A stretch of 64,000 nucleotides of DNA. It comes from Lithospermum erythrorhizon. Taxonomy: Eukaryota > Streptophyta > Magnoliopsida > Boraginales > Boraginaceae. Positions 11,640-24,499 of this stretch are shown here, one piece after another (position 1 is the first letter of the stretch; each line of letters begins with the position of its first letter). Position numbers and translations under genes: made by a program. The DNA is taken from assembly GCA_019722365.1 (NCBI GenBank), contig JADFUC010002064.1, forward strand, positions 186,001 to 250,000, written 5' to 3'. A model generated the notes under the pieces. That model saw nothing but the letters and a program-made list of their open reading frames with translations. It was not told the origin of the DNA and made no database searches.

Positions 11640-13006
11640 TCTTGTAACTTCTCTTGCAACTCTTGTATAGTAATACCGCCTCATTTGTCCACCATGAAGA
11701 TGCTTCATTGACATTTCCGTGAGACATGTCTTGTTTGTGTTGGGATGCAACATCACCATCATTTCTTTTTGTTCGTCATATCCATGAATATGCAGCAGAT
11801 GAAGAAGCCTTCTTGTCAAACTTGCTCCGATGTTGATCTGGAACAAACACATAACACACGCAGCCAAATACTCGAAAGTAGTTCACCCTAGGCTTTATTT
11901 TATACAACTTCTTAAACGGTGAAACAAATCCCAATTTTGGCTGAGGTAACCTGTTAGTGATGTGACTTAACCGTTTTTATGCATTGAACCCAAAATCTTG
12001 CTTTAGCGTTTTTGGCATGGAGCGAACTCCTGCATATCTCTGGAGTGTCGATTCTTCCTTTCTGAAACTAAAATTTTGCTGAGGTGTATCTGGACAAGTT
12101 AGTTGTCTCCGAATATTGCACTCCTTGACATAACGGTTGAACTCGTTTGAAGTGTATTCTCCTCAAATGCTCCGGCCACGAAGACATGATCACTTTTTAC
12201 CCAACTCTCATCCACTGTTTCTTTAAATTCCTTGAATTTCGATAAGGTTAATCTTTATGCTTCATAAAATACACCCACACGTAGCTTGAGTAGTCATCGA
12301 TGAAGGTGATCATATATTTATTACCACTGTTTGACCATTGTTTGATTTTCCCAAGTACGTCGGAATTGCACTAGCTCTAATGAAAATCGCCCAGCTGAAC
12401 TTCGACTCTTGATAAGGTAACTGGTGTGCCTTACCATATTGACATCCAGCACACACGGTATCTCCTCGAACATCCAGTAGTCCCTTCAATATTCCTTTTT
12501 GCATCATGATCTTTAGCTTGCTATAACTCACATGTGTCGTGAATGCCACAAATCACCGGTGTCACTTCTTCTGGCCTTGTCTACAAAGGCTTCCTGAGCA
12601 CACATTACATATATGGACTCGATCATTCGTCCTTCCATGATCGGTCTATCTGTGATCTTCAAACTCTGGTATACTTTGACATCGGATGGTCCGAACACCA
12701 CATAGTTTCCTAAATCCGTTATTTGAGACACCGATAGTAAATTTTTCTTCATACCTGGGACATGGTAGACATTCTGCAGCTGGACTTGTTGATGACCTTG
12801 CCTTGAAGGCAATATCGCCTTGCCAATATGGGTTATTGGCATTTCCGATTAACAACTTGATTACCGTTGTACTCGGCCACATTTACTCCAACTTCCGTGT
12901 CCCCGTCACATGATTGGAACAACTTGAATCAACAATAATCCAATCTCTATTATAATTTATCACCTTATCACTTACTGTTGTGATTGCTAACTCCTTAGTC
13001 ACCTTA
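11640..13006 (-). pseudogene. Inner copia element protease and integrase relic
   Basis: Read on the minus strand, the protease active site is altered to VDSSCSNH (usual DSGCSNH). It is followed by [20 protein letters not shown] (about 12780-12720), the GAG-pre-integrase block [21 protein letters not shown] with [14 protein letters not shown] (12560-12400), and integrase core and tail pieces to VFGCVCYVFVPDQHRSKFDK at about 11870-11820. Several frameshifts separate the pieces. The sequence then passes to the 3' end without any reverse transcriptase. Confidence 0.85.
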
Positions 13007-13930
13007 TTATCCTTTTCTACCACCTTGAGTGACATCACAAAGTCCCGGAAATGCTTCTCCATGATCCTCCTTCTTTAAAGATGTAGGTGTGTTGCCTTCA
13101 ACTTTCTTGGACCAACAATCTCGAGCAAAATGTCCCTTCTTTCCGCAGTTATAACACTCTATACTTTGATGACCCCTTGATTGCCATGTTGCCACTTTAT
13201 AACTAACATTGTGAACTCCTGAGCTCCTCCTGATTGGGTGCCCTACTTTGGCCACCCTCCTTGATTGTATGATCTGCCGGACACCGTCCTCGACCTCTTT
13301 TGCCGTGACTATATATCTATTGGTGAAGAGAGCTTCCTCTTCATCTCTAACATATTGGCTAGATGGTCTGTCGAGCTCCTCCTCAATCATTAAGCCGGAG
13401 TTCTCCAACTCTCACAATGTTGGCTCGGTGGCTTGATCGAGTTAGCCGTGACAATGCCCTTATACTCTGGGCTGAGTCCGTGAATGATAATTCTCTTCAT
13501 TCGCGTCTCAAGTAATTACATGTCTGGATCTAACTTTGAAATCATCATAGAGATTTCGGTTTTGAAAATAAAATATTCACTCACGGTGGGTATTTCTTGG
13601 AGATCTATAACAGCTCATTTTCGAGCCGTTGCAACTTTGCATCATTCTTTCTAGCAAGAAATTATAGCCAAAGTGTTCCATGCTCTTCACGGCGTTTGGG
13701 CATCTTTAATTCTTTGTAAAAACTCATCTTCTACACCTACAGTTAAGGCATACATAGCCTTACATGCCTTAATTTTCCATTTCCTGACTGCATCGGGGTC
13801 AGCTGCTGGTGTTGTGGTATCACCTTCGCTAACAACATCCCATAAATCTTACCCAATCAAATAAAACTTCATGTGCGTATTCCAGGATTCCTAATTGTTA
13901 TTGTTGAGCTTTTCAATCATAGCAAGGGAG
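13007..13930 (-). pseudogene. Inner copia element gag relic
   Basis: The minus strand encodes a UBN2-type gag in broken frames. The N-terminal part includes WKIKACKAMYALTVGVED (about 13790-13730). The 3' open part, 13408-13007, carries a CCHC zinc knuckle, IECYNCGKKGHFARDCWSKK, which packages RNA in active elements. All three Cys and the His of the knuckle are intact, although the upstream frame is interrupted. Confidence 0.85.
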
Positions 13931-14003
13931 CTTATAAAATCCGTCATAATTTTAACATACTGTCTTGGTGTAGAAGTTAACCGATTAACAGACTATGATA
14001 TCA

Positions 14004-14397
14004 ATTAAAATTTTGGATCAGGGGAGAAATATGTAACTAGGCACTAGTTTGTATTTGAGGATAAACATAGTACTTGTACTTGAGAGGAGCAAGCATTGTA
14101 CTTATATATGCAGAACTTTGCTTTACTTCTTTCGTGCTCTCTTTTTGGGGTGTCAACTTTCATGCATTAATGAAACAAAAATACAGAAACATATATAGGA
14201 CTCCAAGTCGGTGGTATAGTCCCACCTCACCGACACATATATAGCTTCTAAGGACATTCTTTAAGAAAAATCTAATACTAGCTTATTGAATAGCTACAAC
14301 CATCTTGACTTTCTAGGTAATTTAATTGCTTTACCTTAAAATATTGGACCATAAGAATAATTTAGAATATACTAAAAAAAGTGTTGTTAATTTAACA
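14004..14397 (-). repeat. 5' LTR of inner copia element
   Basis: The 394-bp repeat begins TGTTAAATTAAC on the minus strand and directly abuts AGTAG at 14398. It is followed on the minus strand by the damaged initiator-Met primer-binding site at 14003-13991. Confidence 0.85.
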
Positions 14398-14402
14398 AGT
14401 AG

Positions 14403-15117
14403 TTCTGTTGATTCAAAATTGTAGAGATGGGTGTGTGTCGATGGTGGTGTCTGGCTGAGATGGAAATGATGAAGTTTGGATTTTGTCGAGTCTCGCGTAG
14501 GAGTAGAGTGTGGGAGAGCATAAACACAAGTGATGGTCGCTTTGTGAACTTTAGTAAATTGATTAAGCTGCATGCCAAAACTCATAAATGCTTCCTTGAT
14601 GCGAAATCAAGGGAAAATGAGTTAGGAAATTGTGGATGCAGGTCTTTCGGCCTTGGCCGGACAGCGAATCTTGAATTTGAATGGGGGAGTGATCTTGAGC
14701 CACCTTTTGCTCCCAGTCGAGCTTCGTTTCGCGTTTGAAAATTCAAGAGGCATTTGATTGGTTGCCTACTTAATCATCATTGACTTTCACAATGAAACAT
14801 CGCGCTTTGCGAAACACCAAAAAAACTTGACGAGGAGAACCGTCCCTCTTTTTTTTCCTTTTGTTTTTTTGTCAAGCGACACTACAAGTTAGTTGGCGAT
14901 TTATTCGTAGTTCACTTAGTGCTTGTGAAATTAAATTCATGGGAGTCGTTTATCTGGGAAACAATCATCTGTGCTGATGCGAGCACCAAAGCGAATAGGT
15001 CAAATGTTTTTAAGGAAGCGTCGCGACTTGATCGATTTAGTTTTATGTTGTTCTAATATTTCTTCTTGTCGTATGAATACATTGTTGTTGTTCTTGACCA
15101 GAATTTGTGTGTTTACA
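14403..15117 (+). repeat. 5' LTR of outer copia element (main part)
   Basis: This block aligns with 19430-20235. Shared stretches include GATGAAGTTTGGATTTTGTC (about 14469 and 19488), AGTGTGGGAGAGCAT (about 14507 and 19530), the CACAAAATC/CACAATGAAAC region followed by GAAACAC, and TGAATACATTGTTGTTGTTC at the end. The right border is set near 15117 by the end of similarity. The left part was cut off by the insertion of the inner element. Confidence 0.75.
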
Positions 15118-15659
15118 TAGTTAAGTATTTTACATTAGTTCCTCTGACTTTAAGCGATTTCTTTTGGGCTGCACGATACTTTCGCAATGGAGTCGATGTT
15201 GATCTTACATGGTCGATGTAGCCCGATGAGTCGAGATAATGGTTCCTCAGGTGAGTCGGTGGAGGTGTTACGGATGGTGTTGATTGTCGAGTGTTCGGTG
15301 ACCGTCATTTGAGTGTGAAGCTTTGCTCACATGTTCTACGATGCGACTGACTCTTACGTGCGGTTGTTCAGTGTTGTTGCCTCTGGTGGTGTTTCTGGAG
15401 TGGTTTCGCCAGCTTTTAAAACCACGGTCACTTTGCTCCTCGACCTCAAGCGTTAGGTGATGCAAAATGATCGGCCCAAAACCTCTTTTTCGATTCGGAA
15501 TTTTAAAGGGGGAGAGAACAAATGAGGGTTCTGCTCTGCGACCTTGAACTTTCAGTAGTTCTTGGTTGAGGAACGCCACCGGTTCAAGATAATGGTGTGT
15601 TTAACGGTTGAGGCACAGCGTTCGATTATTTAAGTGAGAAATTCGCTGAGGCTTTGATG

Positions 15660-18600
15660 GGGTGTGTTACAATTTATAACAAAAGAGGTCATAAGTCCTT
15701 AAGTGTAAAAACGAAGCCAGAGAAGTAACAATTGGAGAAAGCATGGTGAATGTGGTCACCCAATCGAGCCGAGATCGAAACATCGGCTACTTGAAATTTT
15801 ACGAGGTGAACTTTGTGAGACTAACCCATGAGGAGTGGTGGATCGATACGGTGCTACTAGGCATGTTTGTTCGGTCAAAGATCATTTTGCTGCTGAGCCA
15901 GCATGGGAATGGTGAAAAGATGTACATGGCAAATAATGCGACCTCAACGGTAGGGGAGAAAGAAATGTAATCATGAAGATGACTTGGGGAAAGGGAAGTC
16001 ACTTTGAAGAATGTTTTGTATGTCCCAGAACTTAGGAAGAACATGTCCGGTTCTTTCTGCCAAAATGGCTTCAAACTTGTAATTGAATCTGATAAGATTG
16101 TACTCTCTAAGTCGGGCATGTTTGTGGGAAAAGGCTATGTTAGAGCGCCTTTTCAAAATAGATATATAATAATTTACGAATAAGATGAATAAAAGCGAAT
16201 ATTTCACTTATGTTTGTAAGTATTCTAATTTATGGCATAGTAGAGTTGAGTCATACATGAACTCTAATTCTTTCTGCGAAGAATGATGAGAAGTTGAATC
16301 ACATCGTAATGAATTTATCTATAAGAATTACACAAATGTGAAAGCATTGTGTTAAAAGAAAAATCGGCCGAACATTTCCAACCGTGAGATTTAGAAATAA
16401 TAAACCTCTCAAAATGCTTGTTCCCACTTATTTGGCGTTTGTGATATATGAGCTTTCGATTGATCAAAGGTGGAAATGAGTATTTTATACACTGTAGATG
16501 ATTTCACAAAGTTTTCTTATACTTGATGAAAAGTAAAAATGAAGACAATAGATAAGTTTGCTCTTTATAAAGAAAAGTTGAATCAACTTGAGGAAAAGAC
16601 AAAAGTAGTCTTGAAGTGATAGAGGTGAATATGTCTTACCGTTTTAATTGATTTTGAGTTGAGCGGAGGTATTGTTCATCGAGTGACAGCGTATTCTCCC
16701 CCGATCTAATGGGATTCTTTGAAAGGAAAAATCGATCATTGAAAGAGATATTGGGTACCTTGTTGATAAGTTCGGGCTTACAAGGAATGTGGGGGAAGCG
16801 ATCACTACGATAACTACCTGCTTGAGCAAAATTCCTCGCGAGATGAAGGATAAAACCCATTTGAATTGTTCAAGTGGGGAGGCTCAACTCTCTGAGGAAA
16901 CATGCTTGAGAGTGTAGGGGGTGTTTGGCGAATGTCATGGTACCTCCTCTGGCGGGGTATTTATTGAGAATTAAAAGCAGTTGATCACGATTTTATTAGA
17001 TATGAATTACATGATAGTAATGCATGCTCAGGTTTCTTGTTCATAAGTGTGATAACTCACAGGTGAATAAAGAATACAATATTAGAGTCACGAATCTTTA
17101 TGTTCTTCAAACATGTCTTTAGATGAAATATAATGAGAGTGTTTCGACATCCCAGAGGCGTAGACACGAGGGGTAGTGTCGATACTGAGACTATAGATAG
17201 TCGAGATAAGGAAGTTGAGGACGAAGAACCTCGACATAGTAAAAGGGCACGTCTCGAGAAGTCGTTTGGTCCTGATTTTGTAACATATATGCTTGAGAGT
17301 GAACCTTGAACTTAAAATTTGTCAGTCAGTGATAGTCCGATTGGAAGGAAGCTATACGAAGTGAAGTTGATTCAATTCTACAGAATCACATTTGAGAGTT
17401 GGTGGATCTTCCGCCAAGATGTAAAGCTCTAAAGTCCAAATGGATCTTTAAGAGGAAAATGAAAGCTAATGGGACGATAAATAAGTATAAAAGTAGACTA
17501 GTCATGCATTGGGAATAGGCAAAGAAGGGTAGACTATTTTGATACATACTCGTGCAAGGATAACGTCAAATTAGGATTATGCGACAATTGCGTCATTGCA
17601 CAATTTTAGATGCATCAAAATGGATGTGAAAAGCGAAGTTTCTTAAATAGAGATTTAGATGAAAGAAATTTACATGAAACAACCTGAGGGCTTTATAGTT
17701 CTAGGTAAAGAAGAGAAAGTAAATAGAACATCAAATCTTTGTATGGAGTTAAAGCAAACGCCCTAAAGCTTGACATGAGAAGTTTGACCAAGGCGGTACT
17801 TTCGAGAGTGGATTTAAAATAAATGAGTGTGATAGAATTGTGTTTATATAAAATCCACTAAAGAGATATGTAATTCTTTGCTTATATGGATGGCATTTTC
17901 ATTGTTGGTAATAATGAAAAGATGATTAATCGCCGAACACGTTGAGCTCCATGAAATTTTGACATGAAGGACATAGGACAAGCAAATGTAATTACGGGGA
18001 GTCCGTGTGTGTAAACTTGACGGTCTAGTGTTAAACCCCAATCATAGTATGTCGATAAGATTCTTGGGAAATTTTGCGAGATAATTTGGGAGTATGTACA
18101 ACTCCGGTGGATGAGCATCGATATTTCATGAGAAGAATAAAGGGGAAAGTGTGTCTCAACTTGAAAGGTACTCTCGAGTTATTAGAATCTTATGTACTTG
18201 ATGAGTTGCTTATGCAGGAGCCGGATACAGAAAAGCTTATTCGGTAAAGCAAATTGAGTAGATATCACGAGTAATCCGAGTAAGCGTCATTAAGGAAGCT
18301 ATGGGTAGTACTTAAGTACTTGGGGAGACATACTCGGAGTGCAGTTGCGCTATCTGGCGTTATCGAGGCGTACTTGAAATTACAGAGATGCAAATTGGAT
18401 CTCGGAATCTTGTTGATTCAATGGCTACTTAGTGAATATGTATTCATTTTAGGAGAGTGCAAGCGTGTCATGGAAGTCCCTCAAAACAAAGCGTAATAGC
18501 CAAATCCACGATGGAGTGCGAGTTCGTTACCTTAGAAGTGTAGGAAGAAGCCCAGAATAGTTGCAGCGGCGATTCCTTAACGGACATTCGGAGTGGGAAA

Positions 18601-18850
18601 AGCATGCTTTCTTCCATTTTGCATATATTGTGACAATGAGTCTACAATTGGAAGGGCATGCAACCACTATATAATGTGGAGTCGAGACACGTTGCGTGCG
18701 ACGATATAATACTATTAGATAGTTACTCAATGGAGTTAGCCATTGGTGATCATGTAAGATCAAAGGATAGCATTCGCGAGGATCCATTGACCAAGGGGTT
18801 AAGAAAGAATTAGTTGAGGAATTCGTAGGAAGCCAGATAGATAGGATTAG
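15660..18850 (+). pseudogene. Outer copia element gag end and pol relic (PR-INT-RT-RH)
   Basis: Plus-strand fragments occur in copia order, all with stops. A zinc-knuckle remnant (about 15665) is followed by a protease start, EEWWIDT at about 15831, with the expected DTGAT changed. Then come LRKNMSGSFCQNGFKLVIES-like GAG-pre-integrase sequence (about 16030), reverse transcriptase with KALKSKWIFKRKMKANGTI (about 17430), the polymerase box near 17886 reading YMDGIFIVG where active copies have YVDD, and RNase H at about 18380-18750. The second catalytic Asp of the polymerase box is replaced by Gly. The region up to the polypurine tract at 19397 has no recognisable domain. Confidence 0.8.
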
Positions 18851-19409
18851 AAAGCACTTGAGAAAAATGCGATAGTGACAACCTACTAGTTGACTAGGGG
18901 ATCCACACAGATTCGAGTTTCAAGGGACAGAGAAACAAGTATTGCGTAAGTAGATCATTTGTAGGGGTTTCCTGCACATTCTAGATGTGAGAAGCAGTGA
19001 CACCCGCGGGAATAAGGTTAAGCTATACTTTTTAATGACTCTACGGGATGCGGAAGGAGTAGTCTGGTTGCTTAAAGAATATGAGTCACTATGTGAGCTA
19101 AAGCCAGGGGAATTACATTTAGAAGAGAAATGTTTGGAGGTGCATTTGCGTGACAGCTCACGGGAGCCGGGCGTGTGTCCAAGGCCCTGGCCGGACGCAA
19201 TAGTGAGGCGTCTGAGTCGGTTGGGGCAGCGTGTGAAGTATGTCATCATTTGCTACCAAAGACAGATTAGTTCGAAGACATCGCGTCTACTATGTCTTTT
19301 AGTGAACAAACATATGTATACAAGGGAAGGTTCAAAGGCCATCTGGCACTTTACCTATCCTATGCAGGAATCGGTCGTTGTTACTATGTCTATTGGTGAA
19401 TGTGGGGGA

Positions 19410-20235
19410 TGTTGGATAATGTGAGTGTGAATCCAAAATTTGCAAGCCATTATGTATCAATGGTGGTGTGCAAACTTGGGATGGAAATGATGAAGTTTGG
19501 ATTTTGTCAAAGTCCACGTAAGAGTATAGTGTGGGAGAGCATTGACAATAAGTGAGATGCTTTTGAACGTAGAATTGATTGACTCTCTTATGCCAAAACT
19601 TTCCTCGCTTGGCCGTAGAGGGGAGTGCAATCAGGAAAATAAGCTGGAAATTGTGGATCAGGATCTGCGCGACTTGCGGAACAGAATCGATTTCGAAAGG
19701 GGAGTCGTGCGAGCCACCTTTTTCTCCAGTCAAGCTCGGTTTTTGCATTTGAAATTCAAGAGGCATTACGAATTAGACAATCAATTGTGTTAAGTGCATT
19801 TGGCCTAACCACAAAAAAACGTTTTATCTACTCGTTAAGGGTGTTTAGTGCGCTTAATGCGGCTTATTTTAGTTTACTCTTGTCATCATTGACTCTCCAC
19901 AAAATCGGAAGCATCACACGAGGAAACACAAAAAACAGAGAAGCTCCCATCCTCTCTTTTCCTTTTGCTTTTTTGTTGGTGATACTTCTAATGAGTTAAA
20001 TTTAGTGATTCTTGATTGAGATTCAGCTAGTAATGAAGTCGGTCGTGGGGATAGTTTTATCTGGGGAAAGCAATCAGCCTTCTTGTTCCGAAACACTTAA
20101 AGGGAAGAGTGGCAGGGTATTTTTAAGGAAATTAATACGTGAGAGCAGTCAGGTTTAAGTTTTTATGTTTGCTCAGAGTATTTCTTTGTAATCATATGAA
20201 TATATTGTTATTCTTGTGGAAAGTTTTGTTTTCCA
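19410..20235 (+). repeat. 3' LTR of outer copia element
   Basis: It begins TGTTGGATAATGTGAG directly after the purine tract at 19397-19409. It runs to about 20235 (TTTTCCA), where similarity to the 5' LTR stops. It is longer than the recognised 5' copy because of small indels. The marked divergence between the LTRs indicates an old insertion. Confidence 0.75.
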
Positions 20236-21102
20236 ATATTTTCTATTATTTCTCTACAGTTTCTTCCTATTTTTGATCGTTCTGCTTTTAGTCTATAACT
20301 TAAACTCCAAGATAAGGAACCTCATGAAATTTTGTTATTGTCACACTTTGTTTTCCATTTCTGATAATTTCTGTAATGAGCTTTGAAGATTTAAACAGGC
20401 CGATAACTGCATATAAGAGATAATGACTATTCGTTCACTTTACTGAGTTCTGAGATAGTATAATTAATTCCTGAAATTGAGCTTAGGATGTATCTTATAA
20501 TTACTTTTCTTTTGTTCTCAAAAGGCCTCGTGCTGGAAAGTTATAGACTTATACTGATTATATATCATTTAATCATTTTTAATTCTATCAATTTCACTTA
20601 AATAACCTTTGCATCGAATGTCATTTAAAATGTTAACATCCTAAAGTATATTTCGAACCATTTGAACCGGAGGGTCTAAATCCGTCCTGGGTATATCGAG
20701 GAATTATTCTTATTTAAGGCGCAAGTATACTTAGAAGTTTTTATTGATCGATAAGTCACAGCGAGGAAATTTAAATGCGAAATTAAATAGGCAACGGAAT
20801 TTATATAGGATGCTCCTCAATGTGAGAAGTTAATCACACATTCTTTAACAACTATGAGAATACATTAATAAGCAAAAGATTATTCTGGCCTCTGCATTAA
20901 AGTATAATCATGTTGAGTATTTTTATATCTTAAAAATGCTTAGCAGCAAAGCTCTACGAAATAAAAATTATGTTCTTCCAAAAGAATATTAAAGACCTAA
21001 TATTCTTAGGATGATTATTCTGATACAGTATTTGTACAAATAAAAGCTAAAATGAGAGAACACCTACATTTATAGACAAAATAAATCTGCTAAGCTAGAC
21101 TT
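20236..21102. other. Spacer between copia elements, nothing recognised
   Basis: This is AT-rich sequence with no open frame of note and no recognisable repeat border other than those of the flanking LTRs. Confidence 0.4.
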
Positions 21103-22085
21103 TGTTGGAAGGAAATATGAGATGTTATATCTCGTAAATATATCTGTTGAGCAATTAAATTATACAATCGATTATTACATTTAAATAATAATAAGAAGTT
21201 CATATATATGTTAATTGTTGAATGATTATATATTAGGTAACTCGATTGAGATTAGGGGTTATGATTTGAATTCTTAGAATTACATTTCGTAATGCGTATA
21301 TTAATAAGATGTTAGATTAAACATAAAATTGTGTATTGCTAATTTCGATAGAGCCTAAGTGGTCGCTTGTGCGGCAATGAAATGAACTATAATTTAAGTA
21401 TAAGTTCACAGGTTTAAAATATAAGCTGTATAAGAATATTTGGGGTAAATTTCGATTTGTTGGAAATCGACCATGTTAAATGAAATAGGATCAGTGGAGA
21501 GGTTACGGAATATTCTGTACCAAAAATGCAAGATGCTTTCGATTTTGAGGATAAAGAAGTGGAAGATTACAGAATCGAAACATAGTGGGCTATGATGAGA
21601 AAATAGGGGAGAAGTTTGTTGCTACAATGATATACAGAGATGTTATTAAGGAGGTGGAAGAGTTTAAACAGCTGCTGAAAGCATTAAAAAGTAGGGATTT
21701 TAAGACCTTTATGCAAAGGCCCTACTTTTGGGGATGAAAAGAAAAGCTTCTTGTAGTGCCCCCGCTTTTGAAGTTGAGAATTCTCCCCACTCTTCCCCTT
21801 TCATATTTTTCGACGGTAGGTGAGGAAAAATCTCGATAGATCTCTGGGTTCATATTTTTAAAGAGGCTACAGTAAAAATTTCGGAGGATTGGATTAAATA
21901 CGTTGGGGTGGCCAGGCATTCTTCTAGGAGCAATCTACGTTGATTGTTGAGTCTCTCAATTTATTCGACGCAAATCTACGAAGAAAGATACACACTTTAA
22001 GTATATTATTATTTTTATTATATTCGTAGAATGTGAATTCTGAGCTTTTTGTAATTACATTATTTTTAATCAAGTAAAACCCGAT
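21103..22085 (+). repeat. 5' LTR of a third, decayed copia element (copy A)
   Basis: It begins TGTTGGAAGGAAATATGAGA, a start typical of Tork/Angela-type copia LTRs. It shares diverged blocks with 36831-37595: ATTAGGGGTTATGAT, a GTTTAAA..AAGCT..AATATT block, and ACAGTAAAA...GGAGG.TTGGATTAA. It is followed at 22088-22103 by TAGCATCATGAGCAGG, a recognisable but mutated initiator-Met tRNA primer-binding site. That makes it a 5' LTR. Confidence 0.6.
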
Positions 22086-24499
22086 AGTAGCATCATGAGC
22101 AGGACAATTATAATTACATAATTAAATGCATGAAAATCGTTTATGTATTGTTGAATATAAATTTTATGTGTTAGAATTGCAATTAGATAATTTTTAATTC
22201 AGATTATAGTAGTATGTTAACTAATTAATTAAATATAATTAATTGTTAATTATTTTCGAAAACGATTATCGTAGTTAAATCAGAAATATTTTTTCGAATT
22301 TTTATGAATTTTTCCGGAATTTTTTAGAAACAATTTATATCAGATTCGATTTTGAATCGATTAAAATATCGTTTTAGAAAGAATATTCTAGAACAGTGCT
22401 GAGTGACGTGTGTTCCACACGTTTGATTGTTCCTCGACTAGGGTGGCTCAGTTGGGATGGGTTGCTGGTTGGCTGGGTGAATTAATCACAGGCCAGCAAC
22501 TCCTTTTGGGCTATTAAATAGATCACGGTCAAATAGCTCTAAATGGACATAAATGATTTTAAATTGTTTTAAATCCAATTTTGCTCAAATTAATATTTCA
22601 ATATCAATTAAAATTATTTTAAATTAATTTCAAGATGGAAATTAGTTTAATTAATTTAATTTTAACTACTTTTAATAGTTCTAATTTGATTAGAGGTTAT
22701 TTTAATTGATATTTGATATTCAATTAAAATAAAGATTATTAATTAATTAATTCTAATTTGATTATATTTAATAATTTGAATTGATTTAATTAAATTAAAA
22801 ATCCATTATTATTTGATAATTTGAGTTTCTTAATAACATATAATCTGAAATTAAATTTTATTAAAAGTGTAAATTAAATAAATTGTATTTTTAGAAATAC
22901 TTATTATTTAATATTAATTGTTAAAACACTTAAAATAGTTTTAAGTGCATATTTTACACTTGTGCAATTAAATTGTATATTTCATTTGATGAATATACAA
23001 TGACATATATTTAGATTATTTGTGTGCCTTTAAAATATGATTCTTATCTATTATTTATGACATGCTTTAATTTTATTATTGGATAACTAGAAATGCATTA
23101 CATAATATGATAATGGATAAGAAGGAGTTTAGTGTTATGACTTAGATGTATTTTTGGAAAATACGACCTGATTAATCTTTGCCTAAGATGAATAAGTAGA
23201 GAGATTTTAATTTATTATTATTTAATGTAAATATAATTAATTAAAAATTGGAGACACCCGAGGAGCCAGGCAGATGATAGAGATCATCAGTAGACTAGGC
23301 GTAGTTTAGAACTAGTCTAGATTTATTAATCGTATGCCAATTAACATTCAATTGTTATATTTTATACTTGTAGTTTATGTTATATATAGCTAGCTTGTGT
23401 GTATATATGTAAGCGATTCTGAGGCGGATTTAAGGAAATATAATAATCCCATATAAATTAAAATGAGTATTGTCGTACAGCTCTAAAGGAGTTAGTTTAG
23501 TCTACCGTTATATCTTGGTTGCTGCAGATTGATAGGCGTATCGTACTTAAGGCTTTTTTTTCGATGGGGTGTTTACGCTTTCAAGTGTAGGACTTGGAGT
23601 TATAAACAGCCAACCCGACTTTATGTGGTAAGAGCTTACTTGACGGTGATTTCAAGTCTGAGACTTGAAGATTGACAAAGATCCTTATCACAGTCTAAGA
23701 TGAACTTTAGTAATGTCAAGAGTCATGAAAGTCATGATTGGTGATGAAGATGCGCTACATGTGATTAGGAATTGAAATGTTTGCGTATTGTCGTTCGATT
23801 CTTGAGTCATGTAGAATCTTGGTATACTTGAGTGCGTTTCGGTGGGATTGTAGCACATGTATTAATTCTATTATATGATTTCTAGGTACTTATTATGACA
23901 TGAATAACTAAAATTATATTATTTTTACATATCTTATGTTTAAAGGATTCACAAGCCACATGAATAATAACTCTAAAATACTCATGCACTATGACGACTT
24001 ATTTCGGATTACGATGATACAAAACAAATTATGGAATAATGATAAATACATGGCGAGATGAGATGAGTAGATGCAACTAGCTCAAATCCACAGATATTTA
24101 TGTTGGACCACTAGATTCGCTTTTCGGCAGCGTGGGTGCGCTGGAGCACGGATGTGGCGCTAAGCGTTGTAAAATGTGTGCTTGATACCTAAAATAGAAG
24201 AAAGGTGCTTTCTGAGATGGAGATGAACTGCGGGTAAGCTGATGGAGCAAAAGTTGTGGCCATTCGCTGCTTGAGGACCAATTTAAGTTTGCCAATAGGA
24301 ATGGTAATTAAACTAAAAAATTTCTACAACGTACTGCTTTGAGCAGAAACATCATTCAGTTTGGGCGGAAAATGATGAAAGCTATTACTTTCAATTAATG
24401 AAGTTATTGTTTTAAATTCAAAGAAATAAAAGTTTTTATGATGCGACATCTCGTTAGAATGATCTCTATGTATTAGATACAAGCGTTGAGACTTCTGAC
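22086..24499. other. Internal leader or gag region of copy A, unrecognised
   Basis: This starts with the primer-binding-site-like sequence at 22088-22103, then continues as AT-rich DNA (22.5-23.3 kb) and mixed sequence (23.4-24.4 kb). A gag frame cannot be made out, although its position between the LTR and the integrase relic fits a long copia leader plus gag that has decayed. Confidence 0.3.

Larger units (their letters stand above)
10911..14397 (-). mobile_element. Inner Ty1/copia element, deleted, nested in the outer one
   Basis: This is a minus-strand copia element flanked by a perfect 5-bp target duplication, AGTAG, at 10906-10910 and 14398-14402. LTRs are 14397-14004 (5') and 11288-10911 (3'). 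They share, for example, ATATATAGGACTCCAAGTCG and ATACTAGCTTATTGAA. The 5' LTR begins TGTTAAATTAAC. The primer-binding site follows at 14003-13991 (TGATATCATAG, a damaged version of the initiator-Met tRNA site TGGTATCAGAG). Gag, protease and integrase relics are present, but reverse transcriptase and RNase H are absent between about 11640 and the 3' LTR. It could therefore move only with help, if at all, and is now decayed. Confidence 0.9.
10883..20235 (+). mobile_element. Ty1/copia retrotransposon (outer element, decayed)
   Basis: This is a plus-strand LTR element with related long terminal repeats on both sides: 5' LTR mainly 14403-15117, 3' LTR 19410-20235. A polypurine tract (TGAATGTGGGGGA, 19397-19409) sits directly before TGTTGG of the 3' LTR. 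Copia-order domains between them are protease, integrase, reverse transcriptase and RNase H, all broken by stops. A second copia element (10911-14397) interrupts the first bases of the 5' LTR. A TGTTGG at 10883 may be the severed LTR start, but the join is not exact and no target-site duplication was found for this element. I could not find a clear primer-binding site. It is old and cannot encode active proteins. Confidence 0.75.
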
